Under the pieces are notes generated by a model that did no database searches, was not told where the DNA came from, and saw only the letters and a program-made list of their open reading frames with translations. A stretch of 64,000 bases of DNA from Prorocentrum cordatum (lineage: Eukaryota; Sar; Dinophyceae; Prorocentrales; Prorocentraceae). Made by a program: the position numbers and the translations under genes. Location: assembly GCA_963575745.1 (NCBI GenBank), contig CAUYUJ010018650.1, positions 101,311-165,310 of the forward strand. Reading direction: 5' to 3'. How positions within the stretch are numbered: position 1 is the stretch's first letter; each line of letters begins with the position of its first letter. Below, one piece after another: positions 32,157 to 43,465 of this stretch.

Positions 32157-32340
32157 AGGGAGCTTTTGCACAGCGTGTCGCTCCGCCGGTCCTGGCCCAC
32201 CACGCTTGGGCGCGACACGCCTCAGTACCCGGACCTCAATGTTCCGAGCTTTCCCGAGCCTTTCGCCCCGCGGAGCGGAGCGACACGCTATCCGCTCGCC
32301 GGGCAGGGCGTATGGCCGGGGCCGCCGCGGTGACACGCTG
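32157..32340 (+). mobile_element. Short repeat family F2 with inverted ends, copy a
   Basis: About 180 bp matching 42936-43130: GGGAGCTTTTG, GCGTGTCGCTCCGCCGGT, CTGGCCCAC, CGCGACACGC, then GCGGAGCGACACGCTATCCG. CAGCGTGTCGCTCCGCC and GGAGCGGAGCGACACGCT are inverted partners, so the element can fold back. Confidence 0.65.
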
Positions 32341-32529
32341 CGGTATGCTCGCGTCCTGTCGACCGGCTGCGATCCCGCCGCCCATGTTCAGTGCTGGACG
32401 CCGCCAGCGACCCAGAATTTTTCGATGTTGAACGATCTGGCGTTTCGAAGGCGGCCGATCGTTGAATGTGGAACGACCCCCGCGGCGTTAGCAACCAGAG
32501 CCGAAGTCGGCACGACACGAATCTTCAAT

Positions 32530-32960
32530 ACCCCAACCTCAACCTCGGTTCCCCAACCTCAACCTCAACCTCACCTCCATACTCCAACCTCGCTGCTCGA
32601 TACCTGAACCTTGATACCCCAACCTCGACCTCAAACGTTGCTCGAACCTCAGCCTCGAACCTAGCCAACCTCAACCCCCACACGGTGGGGGCGTTCGTTA
32701 AGCAACGTGCCCAGGAGGCTCCAGACACTGGAGGATTCCTTATCTGATGAGGGCGGCAGTGGTATCCAAGGCCAATCCACGATTGGGGGTCCACCAGCTT
32801 CAAGACCCTGGATTCCTTATCCAATGCCCCGACCGCAACTCAACCTCGGTACCCCAACCTCTACCTCAAGTGTTGCCCGAACCGCGGCCCCGAACCCTGC
32901 CAACCTCGACCTCCGCACCTCCAGGAGCCGGCGCCGAGGTCGGCACGACGCGAACCTGCC
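32530..32960 (+). repeat. Degenerate CAACCT hexamer tract in two blocks
   Basis: 32530-32690 and 32840-32930 are built from CCCCAACCTCAACCTC-like words; each block is beside GTCGGCACGACACGAA or GTCGGCACGACGCGAA, so the blocks probably share ancestry. Confidence 0.65.
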
Positions 32961-33404
32961 GTGCGTGGCTGGGCGCGCACGCCACTCGGGGGCCCACTGC
33001 CGTGGGCCGCCCGCCGTCTCGCGCGGCAGCGAGGCCCGGCCAGCGGCCGCGTCGAGGGGCGGCCCTCCGTACCCCGACCCGCGAGCCTGCCGTGCGCCGC
33101 AGCTCCCGGCTCCGGGCGGGCCGCCTGCGCGTGCCCGCGCGCGCGCCGCCGCAGGGCCTCCCGAGCGGGCCGCCCCCCTCGCAGGCCTAGAGATTGACAC
33201 CAACACCAATTTCGGCGGTGTGCCTCCACCGAGGGAAGGAGATCCCGGTCTCGGTGATGGTGGTAATATTCTGGCTTCCAAGGTGGCCGAACTTTTTGTC
33301 CACCAGCACCGAAACTCTAGGATCACCTTCCCCCTGTGGAGGCAACCCCCTGTCTTGGTGTTGGTGCCAATTTCCAGGCCTCCGAGGCCCCGCGTTTCCC
33401 CTGT

Positions 33405-33618
33405 CGACGGCGAGCGAGGGGGGGGGGGAGCGAGAAGGAGAAGGCCTCCTCAGAAGGCGGCGGGACGCCTCAGAAGCCCTCGCGCCTTCGCGGGAGTGTT
33501 TTTTTCTGTCTCTCCAGGGGAAGGCTTAGGGGAAACTTCTCAGAAGGCCGTGGGACGTCCGAGCCTTCTGAGAAGGCCTTCTCCTTCTGAGTTCCCCCCC
33601 CATCGCTCGCCGCCGACC
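33405..33618. mobile_element. Foldback (MITE-like) element family F4, copy a
   Basis: 214 bp. The left arm CGACGGCGAGCGAGG, G-run and GAAGGAGAAGGCCT is mirrored by the right arm AGGCCTTCTCCTTCTGAG, C-run and ATCGCTCGCCGCC. The interior repeats CTTCTCAGAAGGC. Second copy at 48344-48557. Confidence 0.78.
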
Positions 33619-33999
33619 CTGCAGGTGCTCCTGAGCCGCCGGGACGGCGACGAGCTGGGAGACGACCCTGCGGAAGGCGCGCCGGCGGCGCGGGCAGGGA
33701 ACCAGGTGCGCAAGTCTTTTCCCCTCGAGCACAAGGCCAAAGGTGACACAGCAACCTCGCGAGTCGAAATTTCGCAGGGGAAGCCGGGAACACCGTACAA
33801 GGCGACCTGCAGGCAGTTTCATGCAATGAGCCGTGGCAGGAACAGCAAATGGACAATGCCGTTGCGACGGGAGCGAGGATCGGCGGCGCGCACAAGGGGG
33901 CAGGGAGAGGGGGGGAGGCGTCTCAGAAGCACCCCGCTGCTCAGAAGGCGCGGGTTTTGTTTGCAGATGTAGGTGAGAAGCAGCCTCCTTCTGAGAATC

Positions 34000-34160
34000 A
34001 GGAGGGAAAGAAACACACAGACACAATTAATCGTCAATCCCCAGGAAAATATGCGAAAATATGGGAAGTGGGGGGGAAGACAAACACCCAGAAAATATAT
34101 GAAAATATGGGGAATATTTTTATTTGTGTGTATTTATTTGTGTGTTCTGGGGCCCCTTTA
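34000..34160 (+). repeat. Dispersed repeat F3, copy b
   Basis: AT-richer than its surroundings; contains CACACAGACACAAT, CCCCAGGAAAATATG, ATATGGGAAGTGGGGGGGAA and TTTATTTGTGTGTTC before GGGGCCCC. See 30818-30980 and 48017-48180. Confidence 0.7.
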
Positions 34161-34164
34161 GAGA

Positions 34165-35636
34165 AGCCTCCCCCCCTCCCCCTACCCCCCTTGTGCGCGC
34201 CGCCAGAGGGGGCGCGCGGGGGCAACGATGAGTGCGTGGGTGGGCATGAGAGGGGGGCGAGGCGTCGACCTCGAGTGTTTGATAGATCGACGATGCGTCG
34301 TTGACATCAGGGCGGTGCATCGACGACGTATAGGCGATGCACGGGACGGTCTGCATCGACGATGTATCCACGATGCATGGGCGATGTATCGGCCGTTCGA
34401 GGTCGATGCATCTCCCCTATGCCTATCCCCCACCTACCGTTTCCCCTCAGGTGCGCGGCCCAGAAGGGGGGGGATCGGGACGATCGAAACGGGTACGGAC
34501 AGAAGGGGTGGTCAAGCCGACGACATTTCCGGTTCATTTGGAACAGGGTTCGCTGTCGGTGTCGCCGCGGACGTTGTTCATTTGCGACGTGAGTTCGCCT
34601 GTCCAGCAGCAGCCGCGGTTGGTTTCGGACGACATTCGTTGTTTGGGCAGCGTGCCCTCTTCCGTATCCATTTCGGCCGTCCAGGGGTGGGCGGGTCACC
34701 ACCCACCAAACCACCCCAACACACACCGACGGCCCAAATTTGCCCCCAACTTCCAGTGGGGAGGATCGGGGAACACTGAGAACATACATGTGGCAGCAGT
34801 GCCCCCCAAAACCCGAGATTCGGCTCTTCGGGTCGGGTTGGGGTGGTCTGGTAGGTGGTCAGCAGGGGCAGGGGCAGAGCGCGAGGCGGGCGGGGAGGGA
34901 GAGGAGATTTGTTTTGTTGTGCAGCGGGCCGCTGCAGCGCTCGAACGTGCAGTCGAGACTGATCAGTAGGTCGACCCTGCCAGATCGAGGGTACCCTTGT
35001 GTCCCGAGCTTCGCGACCCATGCCTTCTTGCATTCCTGTGGCAACGTTGCCCTCGGAAGGGTCCTTGTGTCCTCTCGCGTGTCCTCTCCAATCAACCCCG
35101 ACTGTGGTGCCAGCCTGGAAATCGCGGTAGAGACCGGATTAGGACCTTCTGCCGAAGCGGGGAGGGCGAGTACGGGGAGGAGGTGCAGGAGGACAACCAG
35201 GTGAACTCCTGCAGGGGCTTCTCGCAATTGCACGAGTGTTGATGATGTGTGTTCGCAGCTGTCGTACGTATTGCGCACCTTGGGTGGAATGACAGCCAGG
35301 CGTCGGTCTGGACAGAGAAAATCGAGGAAGGTACCATTGTTCGCGGCTTGTTGTAGGTCAGATGTTCTGCGCATTATCGGGATAGAAAACCAGGCCGTTC
35401 TGTGACCCGAGGGAGCGCAGCATCCTTTCCCACGAGAGTCTGTTGATCTGTGGAGCTTGCCAGCCTGGGTCTATGTTCTACGGCCTTCCCTTCCATTCCC
35501 TTCCTTCTCACCGCCCTGCCCCATCCCAGTCTGTCCTATTCGATCCTGGGCTAGTCTGCACTACCCCGTCGTGGCTTGTCCTGCCCTCTCCTTTCCTTTC
35601 CGGTCCTTCCCCGTCTCTTTTCATTATTCCTTTTTC

Positions 35637-35640
<4 letters not shown>
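34165..35640. other. No recognised gene
   Basis: 34265-34410 is rich in GATGCATCGACGATG-type words and partly self-complementary; otherwise only shadow frames, apart from the R5 repeat at 34549-34660. Confidence 0.4.
34549..34660 (+). repeat. Dispersed repeat R5, copy a
   Basis: About 110 bp similar to 47889-47995: TTCGCTGTCGGTGTCGCCGC, GACGTTGT, GTTCGCCTG, CAGC-GCCGC, CGTGCCC. Confidence 0.55.
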
Positions 35641-35669
<29 letters not shown>

Positions 35670-35769
35670 NNNNNNNNNNNNNNNNNNNNNNNNNNNNNNN
35701 NNNNNNNNNNNNNNNNNNNNNNNNNNNNNNNNNNNNNNNNNNNNNNNNNNNNNNNNNNNNNNNNNNNNN
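35641..35769. other. Poly-T run and assembly gap of 100 N
   Basis: 29 T (35641-35669) followed by exactly 100 N (35670-35769); the right edge is an AGT array. Confidence 0.97.
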
Positions 35770-35891
35770 AGTAGTAGTAGTAGTCGTAGTAGTAGTAGTA
35801 GTAGTAGTAGCAGTGGTAGGAGTAGTAGTCGTCGTAGTCGTAGTCGTAGTCGTAGTCGTAGTTAGTAGTAGTAGTAGTAGTAGTAGTAGTC

Positions 35892-35932
<41 letters not shown>

Positions 35933-35958
35933 CGTAGTCGTAGTAGTAGTAGTAGTAG

Positions 35959-35989
<31 letters not shown>

Positions 35990-36085
35990 CGTAGTCGTAG
36001 TCGTAGTCGTAGTAGTCGTAATCGTTGTCGTCGTCGCCGTTGTCGCCGTTGTCGTCGTCGTCGTCGGAGGAGGAGGAGGAGCCAT
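35770..36085 (+). repeat. Compound AGT / GTC / GGA microsatellite
   Basis: AGT with GTC interruptions (35770-36020), GTC (36020-36065), then GGAGGA (36066-36080). Confidence 0.92.
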
Positions 36086-36639
36086 CCCTCATGTTTCTGC
36101 CCGCCCGCTGCCTCCCCATCGAGCGACTTGGGCTTGGTGGGTGCTCATCAGGAAGGAGACTACCTCCAATTTTCGCCTCGATGGGCCTCCTGGGAGGGAG
36201 GCCTTCGTTTCGACGGCTGGGTTCGCTTGAAATCCTGGCCAGAAGGTCTGGGGGGTAGCGGTATCGGTACCTCTTGGTTTCCTTAAATATGGGTGCAACC
36301 CAGGTGAGCTCGGTGAGAGAGCGCACGGTCCATCTGACAGCGCCAGCTGCCAGGATGTACCGCAGAGCTCCGCCCGTGTCCTCTTGTCCCGCCCGTTCCC
36401 AAGATCGGTTTCACGAGGCGTGATTTTTCAGCAGGGGTGTGGTGTGACTGCGGCTCCAGTGACACATCGGCGCCTCGTGTGTCAGAGGACGTCGTGAGCT
36501 GCTCTCGCCCACCTCCCTGGCACGGGGGCACGGCCCCGATGTGCCCCGCGCCCGCGGCCTGCGCTGCGCGGCCCGTCGCCGAAGTCTCCCCGAGGACAAG
36601 TTCATTCATTGCTTGGACGCGAACTGCAGGTACATCGAG

Positions 36640-36735
36640 GACCCCCCGGAGGAGGAGGAGGGGGAGGATGATGAGGAGGAGGAGTCAGACGAGGCTGGGG
36701 AGGAGGAGAAAGAGGAGGAGGAGGAGGAGGCAGAG
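36640..36735 (+). repeat. GAG-rich tract
   Basis: GAG/GAT/GAC tract. Just upstream, EDKFIHCLDANCRYIEDPP in the plus frame from 36541 looks codon-like but is too short to assign. Confidence 0.5.
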
Positions 36736-36746
36736 GTTGGGCTCTT

Positions 36747-36972
36747 GGGTAGGCCCTACCCTTGTCCTACCCTGGGCCCTGGGGTAGGCCCTACCCTTGC
36801 CCTATCCTAGGCCCTTGGGTAGGGCCTACCCTTCCCCTATCCTAGACCCTTGGGGTAGGGCCTACCCTTGCCTTTCCCTAGGCAATTGGGTAGGGCCTAC
36901 CTAAGGCTACCCTAGGCCCTTGGGTAGGGCCTACCCTAGGCTACCCTGCGCCCTTGGGTAGGGCCTAGGGCA
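36747..36972 (+). repeat. Palindromic minisatellite, 34-35-bp unit
   Basis: Six to seven units, each opening with the near-palindrome GGGTAGGGCCTACCC and followed by a second half such as TTGCCCTATCCTAGGCCCTT. Confidence 0.88.
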
Positions 36973-36989
36973 GCCTTCCGCCCGGGCGA

Positions 36990-38240
36990 TCTATGTCGGA
37001 ACTGCGGCCCGAGCCTCGATCAAGCTCCAAATCAGCGACCGTACTCGATGGCTTACGGAGAGAACGGCCTTCAGACTCTTTGTCAACACCACGAGAGATC
37101 TCACGCGAAAGCTCCAGGCAACCCACAACCGCAACGAGAGATCTTACGCGAAAGCTCTAGGGAACCCACAACCGCAGCCGACTTCCCCGAAATATCGAGT
37201 CCAATGGCCGACGCGCTCGCGCAGAATTCACAAGCCGCCCCCGCAAACGCTGGCAGGCATTCAGTCCTCAGGTTGAGATACTCAACCCACTGTGACGAGG
37301 AGATCGCTTGTGCGGATAAACGCCGTGGGCTCAATCGGCCTGGAAATCACACACCTCGTTTTGATGCAGCGGGAGGCGATATAAAGCACCGGGGAGAGCC
37401 CCGCGGAGACAGCAGGAAAATCCAGAACCAGGGCGGCCTCTAGGGTCAAAACAGGCCCCCGGGAATCGCAAAACACGGCGAAATCCCACGTTGGCCTAAC
37501 GCGAGCTACACCTAAGGCATCAGCAGTCCTACCAAGAAACATTCTCTTCACACCGCACAGTAGTGCTGAGCTTTCCCGCACTGCCCGATCCCAAAAGCCA
37601 GAAGCCCGCCTTCCGATCGCCCCAAGAAGCCCGGCTCCAGACACGCAATGGGAGTGGCGACAGCGCCACCGCTCTTCCTCCCGTCGACGGCTCAGGTAAC
37701 ATGGCTTCCAGGACCAGGAGGCGTTGCCAAGGCCTAGCCTGCATCTGCTCACACCTCGGGAACAACTCTGCGAGTTCGGCGAGCGTCTCCGCAGGGGCCG
37801 CCCTCAGGTCCGCAGGGCCCAGGTTATCGCTCCCGCGCCCCGTGGCCTGCCGAATGCATCGAAAGGAGCTCGCGATGTCGGACGGGTCGATCTGCTGGTA
37901 GGCGTCTAGATTTTCAGACAGCCTCTTGCGTCGCTCACGCAGACGATGCACTCGCTCGACGTTGACTGCGCCCAACCAGCGACCAGCTCATTGCTGTTTC
38001 TTGATCTCAATCACGGCGTTGATGTCGCAGCTGACCTGACCAATCACCTCATCCGCGAATGTCCCATTGTCCTCAAGGCCAATCCCAATGACATGCACCG
38101 TCTTATCGTTGGCCCACTTGATCAATGCACCAGGACGCCTGACAGAACACTCCATCACCCAGTCGTGGAAGGCAACCACATTCTGCCGCACGTCAGCCGC
38201 ATGATCCTTGTCCTCAACGTCCGCCAGTGTTTTGTCCATG
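36990..38240 (-). pseudogene. Family II LINE reverse transcriptase fragment (LINE D)
   Basis: From 38239 the minus strand reads RQNVVAFHDWVMECSVRRPG then GALIKWANDK (linker). After one stop, RQATGRGSDNLGPADLRAAP, TLAELAELFPRCEQM, LLVLEAMLPEPSTGGRAVAL and PLRVWSRASW (fingers and motif 2) follow, then in the next frame LTLEAALVLDFPAVSAGLSP (motif A region, degenerate) and ISRPIEPTAF (before motif B), and finally GKSAAVVGSLELSRKIS (after motif C). A 45-bp tandem duplication lies at 37089-37177. The catalytic VDD is not recognisable. No endonuclease or RNase H remains. Confidence 0.62.
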
Positions 38241-38244
38241 TCAC

Positions 38245-39730
38245 TGGCTCGTCTGGCAGCCCAGCTCCACGCCTCTCTCTCATCTGCACGGCACCTCCGC
38301 GCTCATGACAAGCAGGAGGCCAGCGCGCTAGCATACATTCGGGAGCATGCCGTCATCGTGACCCAACATGCCGCCCGCAAGGCAAATTGATTCCGTTGGC
38401 ACCTCCTTTGGGCGCCCTCAAGGGGACTACCTTCGGCGACCGAGGCAGAGCGCGTCCGCAGTACTTGACTGGCCCCCGTGCCCTTTCCTGGTACACCCTG
38501 CCCAGTGTTCTGCTGCTATTCCGAGTTCTCTTGCACTTCCTGCAGCGTGTCGCTCCATTTTGGCAAACTTTTCAGCTGCCGCTCTTTCCAGCTGCTTCCT
38601 GCGCAGGGCCTGTCTTATTCAGGCCCAGGGCCGATACGGCGCCACGCCACGGTTAAGGCGTACGGGGCACGTGCGGCGTCCCGGGTCGCGCACGTGGCAG
38701 ATTCTGTAACCGAAATAAGAGCGAGCTTTGCGCACACCCATTCACCTTACTTCTGAATTCACTCGCGAACGTATCGTCAGTATCGCATGCTGGACCAAAC
38801 CCGCTTGAATCCTCTGTGATGTTAGAGTTCAGGATGTGGCTGACCGCCAGAACTCCATGGAGCTGACTGAGGAGATTCACCAATGGATTGAAGCACTGGT
38901 GCCATGGATCTGGGATGGGCGATGAGTTCTTAGCTTTTCCAGCGGTGCCAGTGAGAGGCGCGCAGAAACAATTCGGCGCCCAGGCTCCGCCAGTCACGCC
39001 AGCCACACGCGTGCCACATGACTAGTTCGTTCTCGCAAGACAAGGTTCACGTGTAGGGTAGGCACGACTCGTATCATCCATCAGGGCATTAAGGCTAGCG
39101 CTGTTGACTGCAGCTCTGAGACGTGTTGCTTCTTTTCGTGCAATGTCTCTTGATATTGGGAGACGTTGGATGCGCCAGCGCGACGTGCAGACGCTGAGTA
39201 GCCAGACCCAGGTAGGTGATTTCACATCGCCACTGCGCCCCGTACTTCAAGACCCGCAAGTAGTTCGCCGTGTCTTTCTTCTAGGTCGCTGGCTTCACAG
39301 TAATCAGCAGATTCACGCAGCCCCGCTGAGGTGCGCAAGTCGGATCATGAATTCTTCTGAGGGGCGTTGTAACCTCCGCCTTCGTCAATTATAGTCTTAT
39401 GTATGTTCTGTCTCATCCTTTACCTCCGCCTCCTCGCCCCCTTGCCTTGCTTGCACACATTCCTAGCCCTTCTTGCGCCCCTTCGTCGTTCTGTCTTTTT
39501 CTGCTGCTCCACATCCTCCATATCGTTCTCAGAATTGGTGCGGATGTCTTGATCGGCCAAATCTTCTTGATGCCCAGTGAGGCGAGCTTGAAGTCGACCA
39601 CAGATAGAGGAACATCAAGCTATACAATGTTGATGTGATGCGGCTACTCCCCTCGTACTCCTTGTCACCCACCTTCATCGTCGTCGTCTCCTCCTCGCTT
39701 TCCGTGGCTCATAACTCTTCGTTCCTCGTC
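38245..39730. other. No recognised gene
   Basis: Mixed-composition sequence with short frames; nothing assignable. Confidence 0.4.
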
Positions 39731-39734
39731 CGCT

Positions 39735-39763
39735 CTCTCTCTCTCTCTGGCTTTTGTTGTTCC

Positions 39764-39796
<33 letters not shown>

Positions 39797-39885
39797 CCTG
39801 GCACTATATCCGGTGCTTGCTTTCTCCATCTCTCCCTCTCTCTCTCTCGCTCCCTCTCTCTCTCTCTCTCCCTTCTCTTTCTATT
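39735..39885 (+). repeat. CT microsatellite
   Basis: Interrupted TCTCTC runs. Confidence 0.9.
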
Positions 39886-40229
39886 ACCCGCTGTCTATGC
39901 TGTCAGAGCGCACGCACACGCACACGCAGCCACTCTCTCTGCAAACCGATTGCGCGGGTCAAGTCACACGTGCCCCTGAGAAGACGCCCAAGATCTGCGG
40001 GGACTTCGGCTTGTGTACGATATCCTGCAGCATGAACTGCTGCTGCCTGTTCCAGGTGACCTACAAGTTCATATTGAGGGTCTCGAAGGATTTTCGTCTT
40101 TTGGAAGAAGGGCGGGGGGGGGGCATGCCATCGAGGGCGCCTGGGAGGTTAGTAGCGGCGATCAGCTCGGCCCAGGAAAGGGCTCGGGCATGTCCGCTCT
40201 CGTATGCTGCTCATCACTCTATTCCTCAC

Positions 40230-40322
40230 TATCATCATTCTCCCTCCTCCGTGTCTTCCTCCACCTCTCCCTACTTCTCCTCCTACTTCTTCTCATCCTC
40301 CTTCTCTTCCTCCTCCTCCTCC

Positions 40323-40354
<32 letters not shown>

Positions 40355-40372
40355 ATCTTCCTCCTCCTGAGC
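40230..40372 (+). repeat. CCT/CTT-rich tract with CTC microsatellite
   Basis: Pyrimidine-rich, nearly pure CTC at 40308-40350. Confidence 0.85.
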
Positions 40373-40489
40373 CTCGGCCTCAGCTTCGCGTGCGGCAGGC
40401 GGCACCGGTCAGGCGTCCGCTGGCCCAGGCTCCGCACGGCGGGAGCCGGATCCCAGGCGGTCAGTGCGTAGCCGTGGCGGAGAGGAAGT

Positions 40490-40659
40490 AGGGCTCCCTC
40501 GAGGGCGCGAAGTTATTCGCGCTTCGCGCTTCGCGGTCCTCGTTCCTTCTCCCCCTCCTCCTCGTCCTCCTATTCTCCCTTTGGGAGGGCGGCGCGAGAG
40601 CGCGAAGTTATTCGCGCTTCGCGCTTCGCGCAGCGCGAAGCGCGAAGTTGGGAGCCCTA
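40490..40659. mobile_element. Foldback element with GCGCGAAG arms
   Basis: Outer ends AGGGCTCCC and GGGAGCCCT are inverted partners. Inside, GCGCGAAGTTATTCGCGCTT followed by CGCGCTTCGCG occurs twice (40505-40535, 40600-40631), the second running directly into its own complement CGCAGCGCGAAGCGCGAAG. One copy in the window. Confidence 0.6.
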
Positions 40660-40664
40660 GGGAA

Positions 40665-42340
40665 GACGCCTCGCGCCAATTTTGTCCGACAGTCGGCACG
40701 CCGAAGAAAGGCTCTGCCTGCCAGCAGGTACCCCTCGGAAGTTTCTCATCCTCCGTGGCCTCGGGGGCCCACGGAAGCGCTGGGGCACCTCAGGACCTTG
40801 AAAGAGCGACGCAGAATGCACCCCTCACAGTTTGACTTCCCACAGTGACAGTTCATTCCCGTATGTTTCCAGTGCAGCGCCTCTCGCATTGGTTGGGAGG
40901 CATGGTCCTGTGTGGAGCAGCCTGGCCAAGAATCTCCCAGGGCTGGTTGGCTGGCATCCATTCGGGGTCTTTCCCTCATGGATGGGAGGCAAGGAGGCCA
41001 GCGCGGCGGCGTAGCAAGCCGGCGCCCCCCCAGCAAGGAGGAGCTCTCGAATGGGGAAGGAGACCCTGGCCTCCGGCGCGTAATCAGTAATCTTCGGGCT
41101 CGTCGTCTTGCTGCCGTGAGAGCGGTAGGGTCTCAGATCCAAGCGCCGCAGTGGTGACCCGTCCATCTAGCAGGCCTCTCGTTAGTAGCTGTCACCTTCA
41201 CGTGCACGTCCGACAGCATGGGGTGCTCGGAACGAACGTCGAGCGCTTCAAGCGCCTGGCTGGGCTTGCTCGCGCGCTGCAGCTGCCGTGGGTTGACATA
41301 GAAGACCTTCAGCATTGGTCCGAAGGCTCTCGAGAAATCTGCTGCCGCGAGGCTTCGAGTGGTGTTGCTGATGGCTGATATATCAGTCACGTGCATCTTT
41401 TCTCATGGGACACAGACTGTCTGAGGTGCAGCGCACTTGCGAGACTGTATCTTGCAAACACGCCCTATTGTGTCAGTCCCTTGGAGGCCTCAGATTGGGG
41501 TCGCATGCCGCCGCCGAGGCTGGTGGTGGATTCCGAACAGTGACGCTGGCGCCCAGGGAGTGTCAGATGAAGTGTGTCATTTGGGTCGGAGGTGAGTAGG
41601 CGAGTTGAGGCGCGACATAGAAGATGTCGACGTGATGGTGTTCGGCTCGGTGGCGGGGTGCAAGCACAGCCAGGAGCAGACTAGCACCTCGAGTCTGCCT
41701 CGACGCTCACCTGCTGAGTGCTCGGTGACCGGCCCGCCAGCCGGTCACACCAGAGTGAGTTGGCCGAACGGGCTTAGACCATCCCTGGATGCGTAGATGA
41801 AATGGCATTCCATGGCCCGGATTCTGCTTGTTTGTTGTTTGCTGTTTGTTGTTGTCGTCGTCCCCCTCGCGACCCTCCCGCGACCCACCCCCGACCGACC
41901 CCGCGACTCACCCGCGACCCACGCCGCGACTCACCCGCAACCCATCCGAGACCCACCCGCGACCCACCCTCACTTCGTCGTTGACTAGAAGCCAGTGCCT
42001 GCGGCGGGCTCTTTGTACCACGCCTCAAGAACTGGGCGCCTGCGGCGGGCCTTTCCACATTCTCACTCGAGCCTCGACGACTGCCCACGCCCAGCCCCCA
42101 CGCCCCTTGACTCTTATTCGCCACTGCGAGGTGCTACCTACTACAGACTTGACCCCAGACGTCCGGGGAGACGGACTTCCCGAGATCTCGAAGAAGAAAC
42201 AATTTCATAAACATGATGCGGAAATGCGGCTTAACAGTTTTAACGCCGTTTTCGTTTCGCTAGTCTTTTCCTTGTCTTTGATCGCCTGTTTTGTGTTGGT
42301 TCCGTTTGTGCGGGGCTAGCTTTGGCGCTTGGCTTCGGTT
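40665..42340. other. No recognised gene; CGACCCACCC minisatellite at 41871-41980
   Basis: Short frames only. The minisatellite consists of CGCGACCCACCCGCGACTCA-like words of about 10-11 bp. Confidence 0.5.
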
Positions 42341-42351
42341 GCCGTGGGGGA

Positions 42352-42530
42352 AAAAAAAATCATAAACGTGAACTTTCGGAGCTCCGCACGGATTCCCTGG
42401 ATCTGCGCAGGAACCCCTTGGCGGCGCATGCGGCGCCGCCACCGGCGCGCTCCGCGCGTTAGGGAGGGGGGTCCGGCCCGGATCCGAGAAATCCGCGCGG
42501 ACCTCCACATGTTTGTCAGTTGAGCGGAAG
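42352..42530. mobile_element. Foldback (MITE-like) element family F1, copy b
   Basis: Left AATCATAAACGTGAACTTTC then GGAGCTCCGCACGGATT; right AATCCGCGCGGACCTCC then ACATGTTTGTCAGTTG. The centre GGCGGCGCATGCGGCGCCGC is self-complementary and the G-rich segment GGGAGGGGGGTCC is shared with copy a. Confidence 0.75.
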
Positions 42531-42935
42531 ATCGGGACAAATCGGAACCAGAGATTCTGGGAGAGTTCCAGAGAAAAATAAAACGCCGATTTGTGGAGCG
42601 TAGCGCGCGCATTCGCAGAAGTTCCCCAAGGAGTGTTCGAGGGCTTGAGGATCCCAGGTAACACATGGGCGCTCTTCTTAGTTTGAGTTTACGTATGCAG
42701 CTCTTCTTCTTCTGGAGATCGGCACACAGATGTCCGTGACGGGGCCACGGGGCGGACGGCCTGGCGGTGACAAGACGGCGAGGGCCGGATCCGGGCGAGA
42801 TTCTGCTGGCACCCCGAATGGCCGCAGGCCAGGACATGGGCACTGGTGCCAGCCATTCGCACGGAAGTGCAGGGGGCTGGAGGAAGGGGGGGGAGATGAG
42901 GAGGGGCTGCATGAGCCTGCTTCTATTCACGGTCG

Positions 42936-43130
42936 GGAGCTTTTTGATAGCGTTTCGCTCCGCCGGTTCTGGCCCACAACGCTTCTGCGCGACACGCTAT
43001 CCACTTCCTGGTCTCCGAGCGTCCTCGCCCCGCGCCTTTCCGAGTCTCCTGCCCAGCGGTGCGGAGCGACACGCTATCCGCTCGTAGGGCATAGCGCGTC
43101 GCCTGGGCCGCTGGGGCGACACACCATGCA
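42936..43130 (+). mobile_element. Short repeat family F2 with inverted ends, copy b
   Basis: GGGAGCTTTTTGATAGCGTT, TCGCTCCGCCGGTTCTGGCC, then GCGGAGCGACACGCTATCCG. GATAGCGTTTCGCTCCGCC is an inverted partner of GCGGAGCGACACGCTATC. Second copy of 32157-32340. Confidence 0.68.
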
Positions 43131-43378
43131 ACATTGACTGACCGTTGATTTTGGCAAGGTGACTTGCAAGTTTGCATTTCCCCCCCCCATCCGCCGCCAT
43201 TTCAAGCAGCGCTGGGCCGAAACGGCGAGCAAGTGAGTCCCAGCTAGCGTGAAGTCCAGAGCTCGTTTTCGGGCCTCTCCACGCACCCCCTCTGTGCAGC
43301 TCGCCAGAAGCTAAAGAACAACGCCCTGCAGACTGGGAGCAGCCTGGAATGGTGTCAGCCCCTCGAACGGAAGGTGAG

Positions 43379-43465
43379 GGGGGAGGAGGAGGAGGAGGAG
43401 GAGGAGGAGGAGGAGGAGGAGGAGGAGGAGGAGGAGGAGGAGGAGGAGGAGGAGGAGGAGGACGG
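43379..43465 (+). repeat. GGA microsatellite
   Basis: About 85 bp of nearly pure GGA. Further CCT (43800-43850) and GGT (43925-43975) tracts follow. Confidence 0.9.

Noticed and set aside
32530-32960. CAACCT hexamers as a telomere relic
   Set aside because: The known dinoflagellate telomere repeat is TTTAGGG; this tract is degenerate and of a different sequence.
43141-43206. Two leader-like words (ACCGTTGATTTTGGCAAGG and CCGCCGCCATTTCAAG)
   Set aside because: Too many mismatches or a 6-base deletion relative to the leader, and no gene or LINE follows; probably chance.
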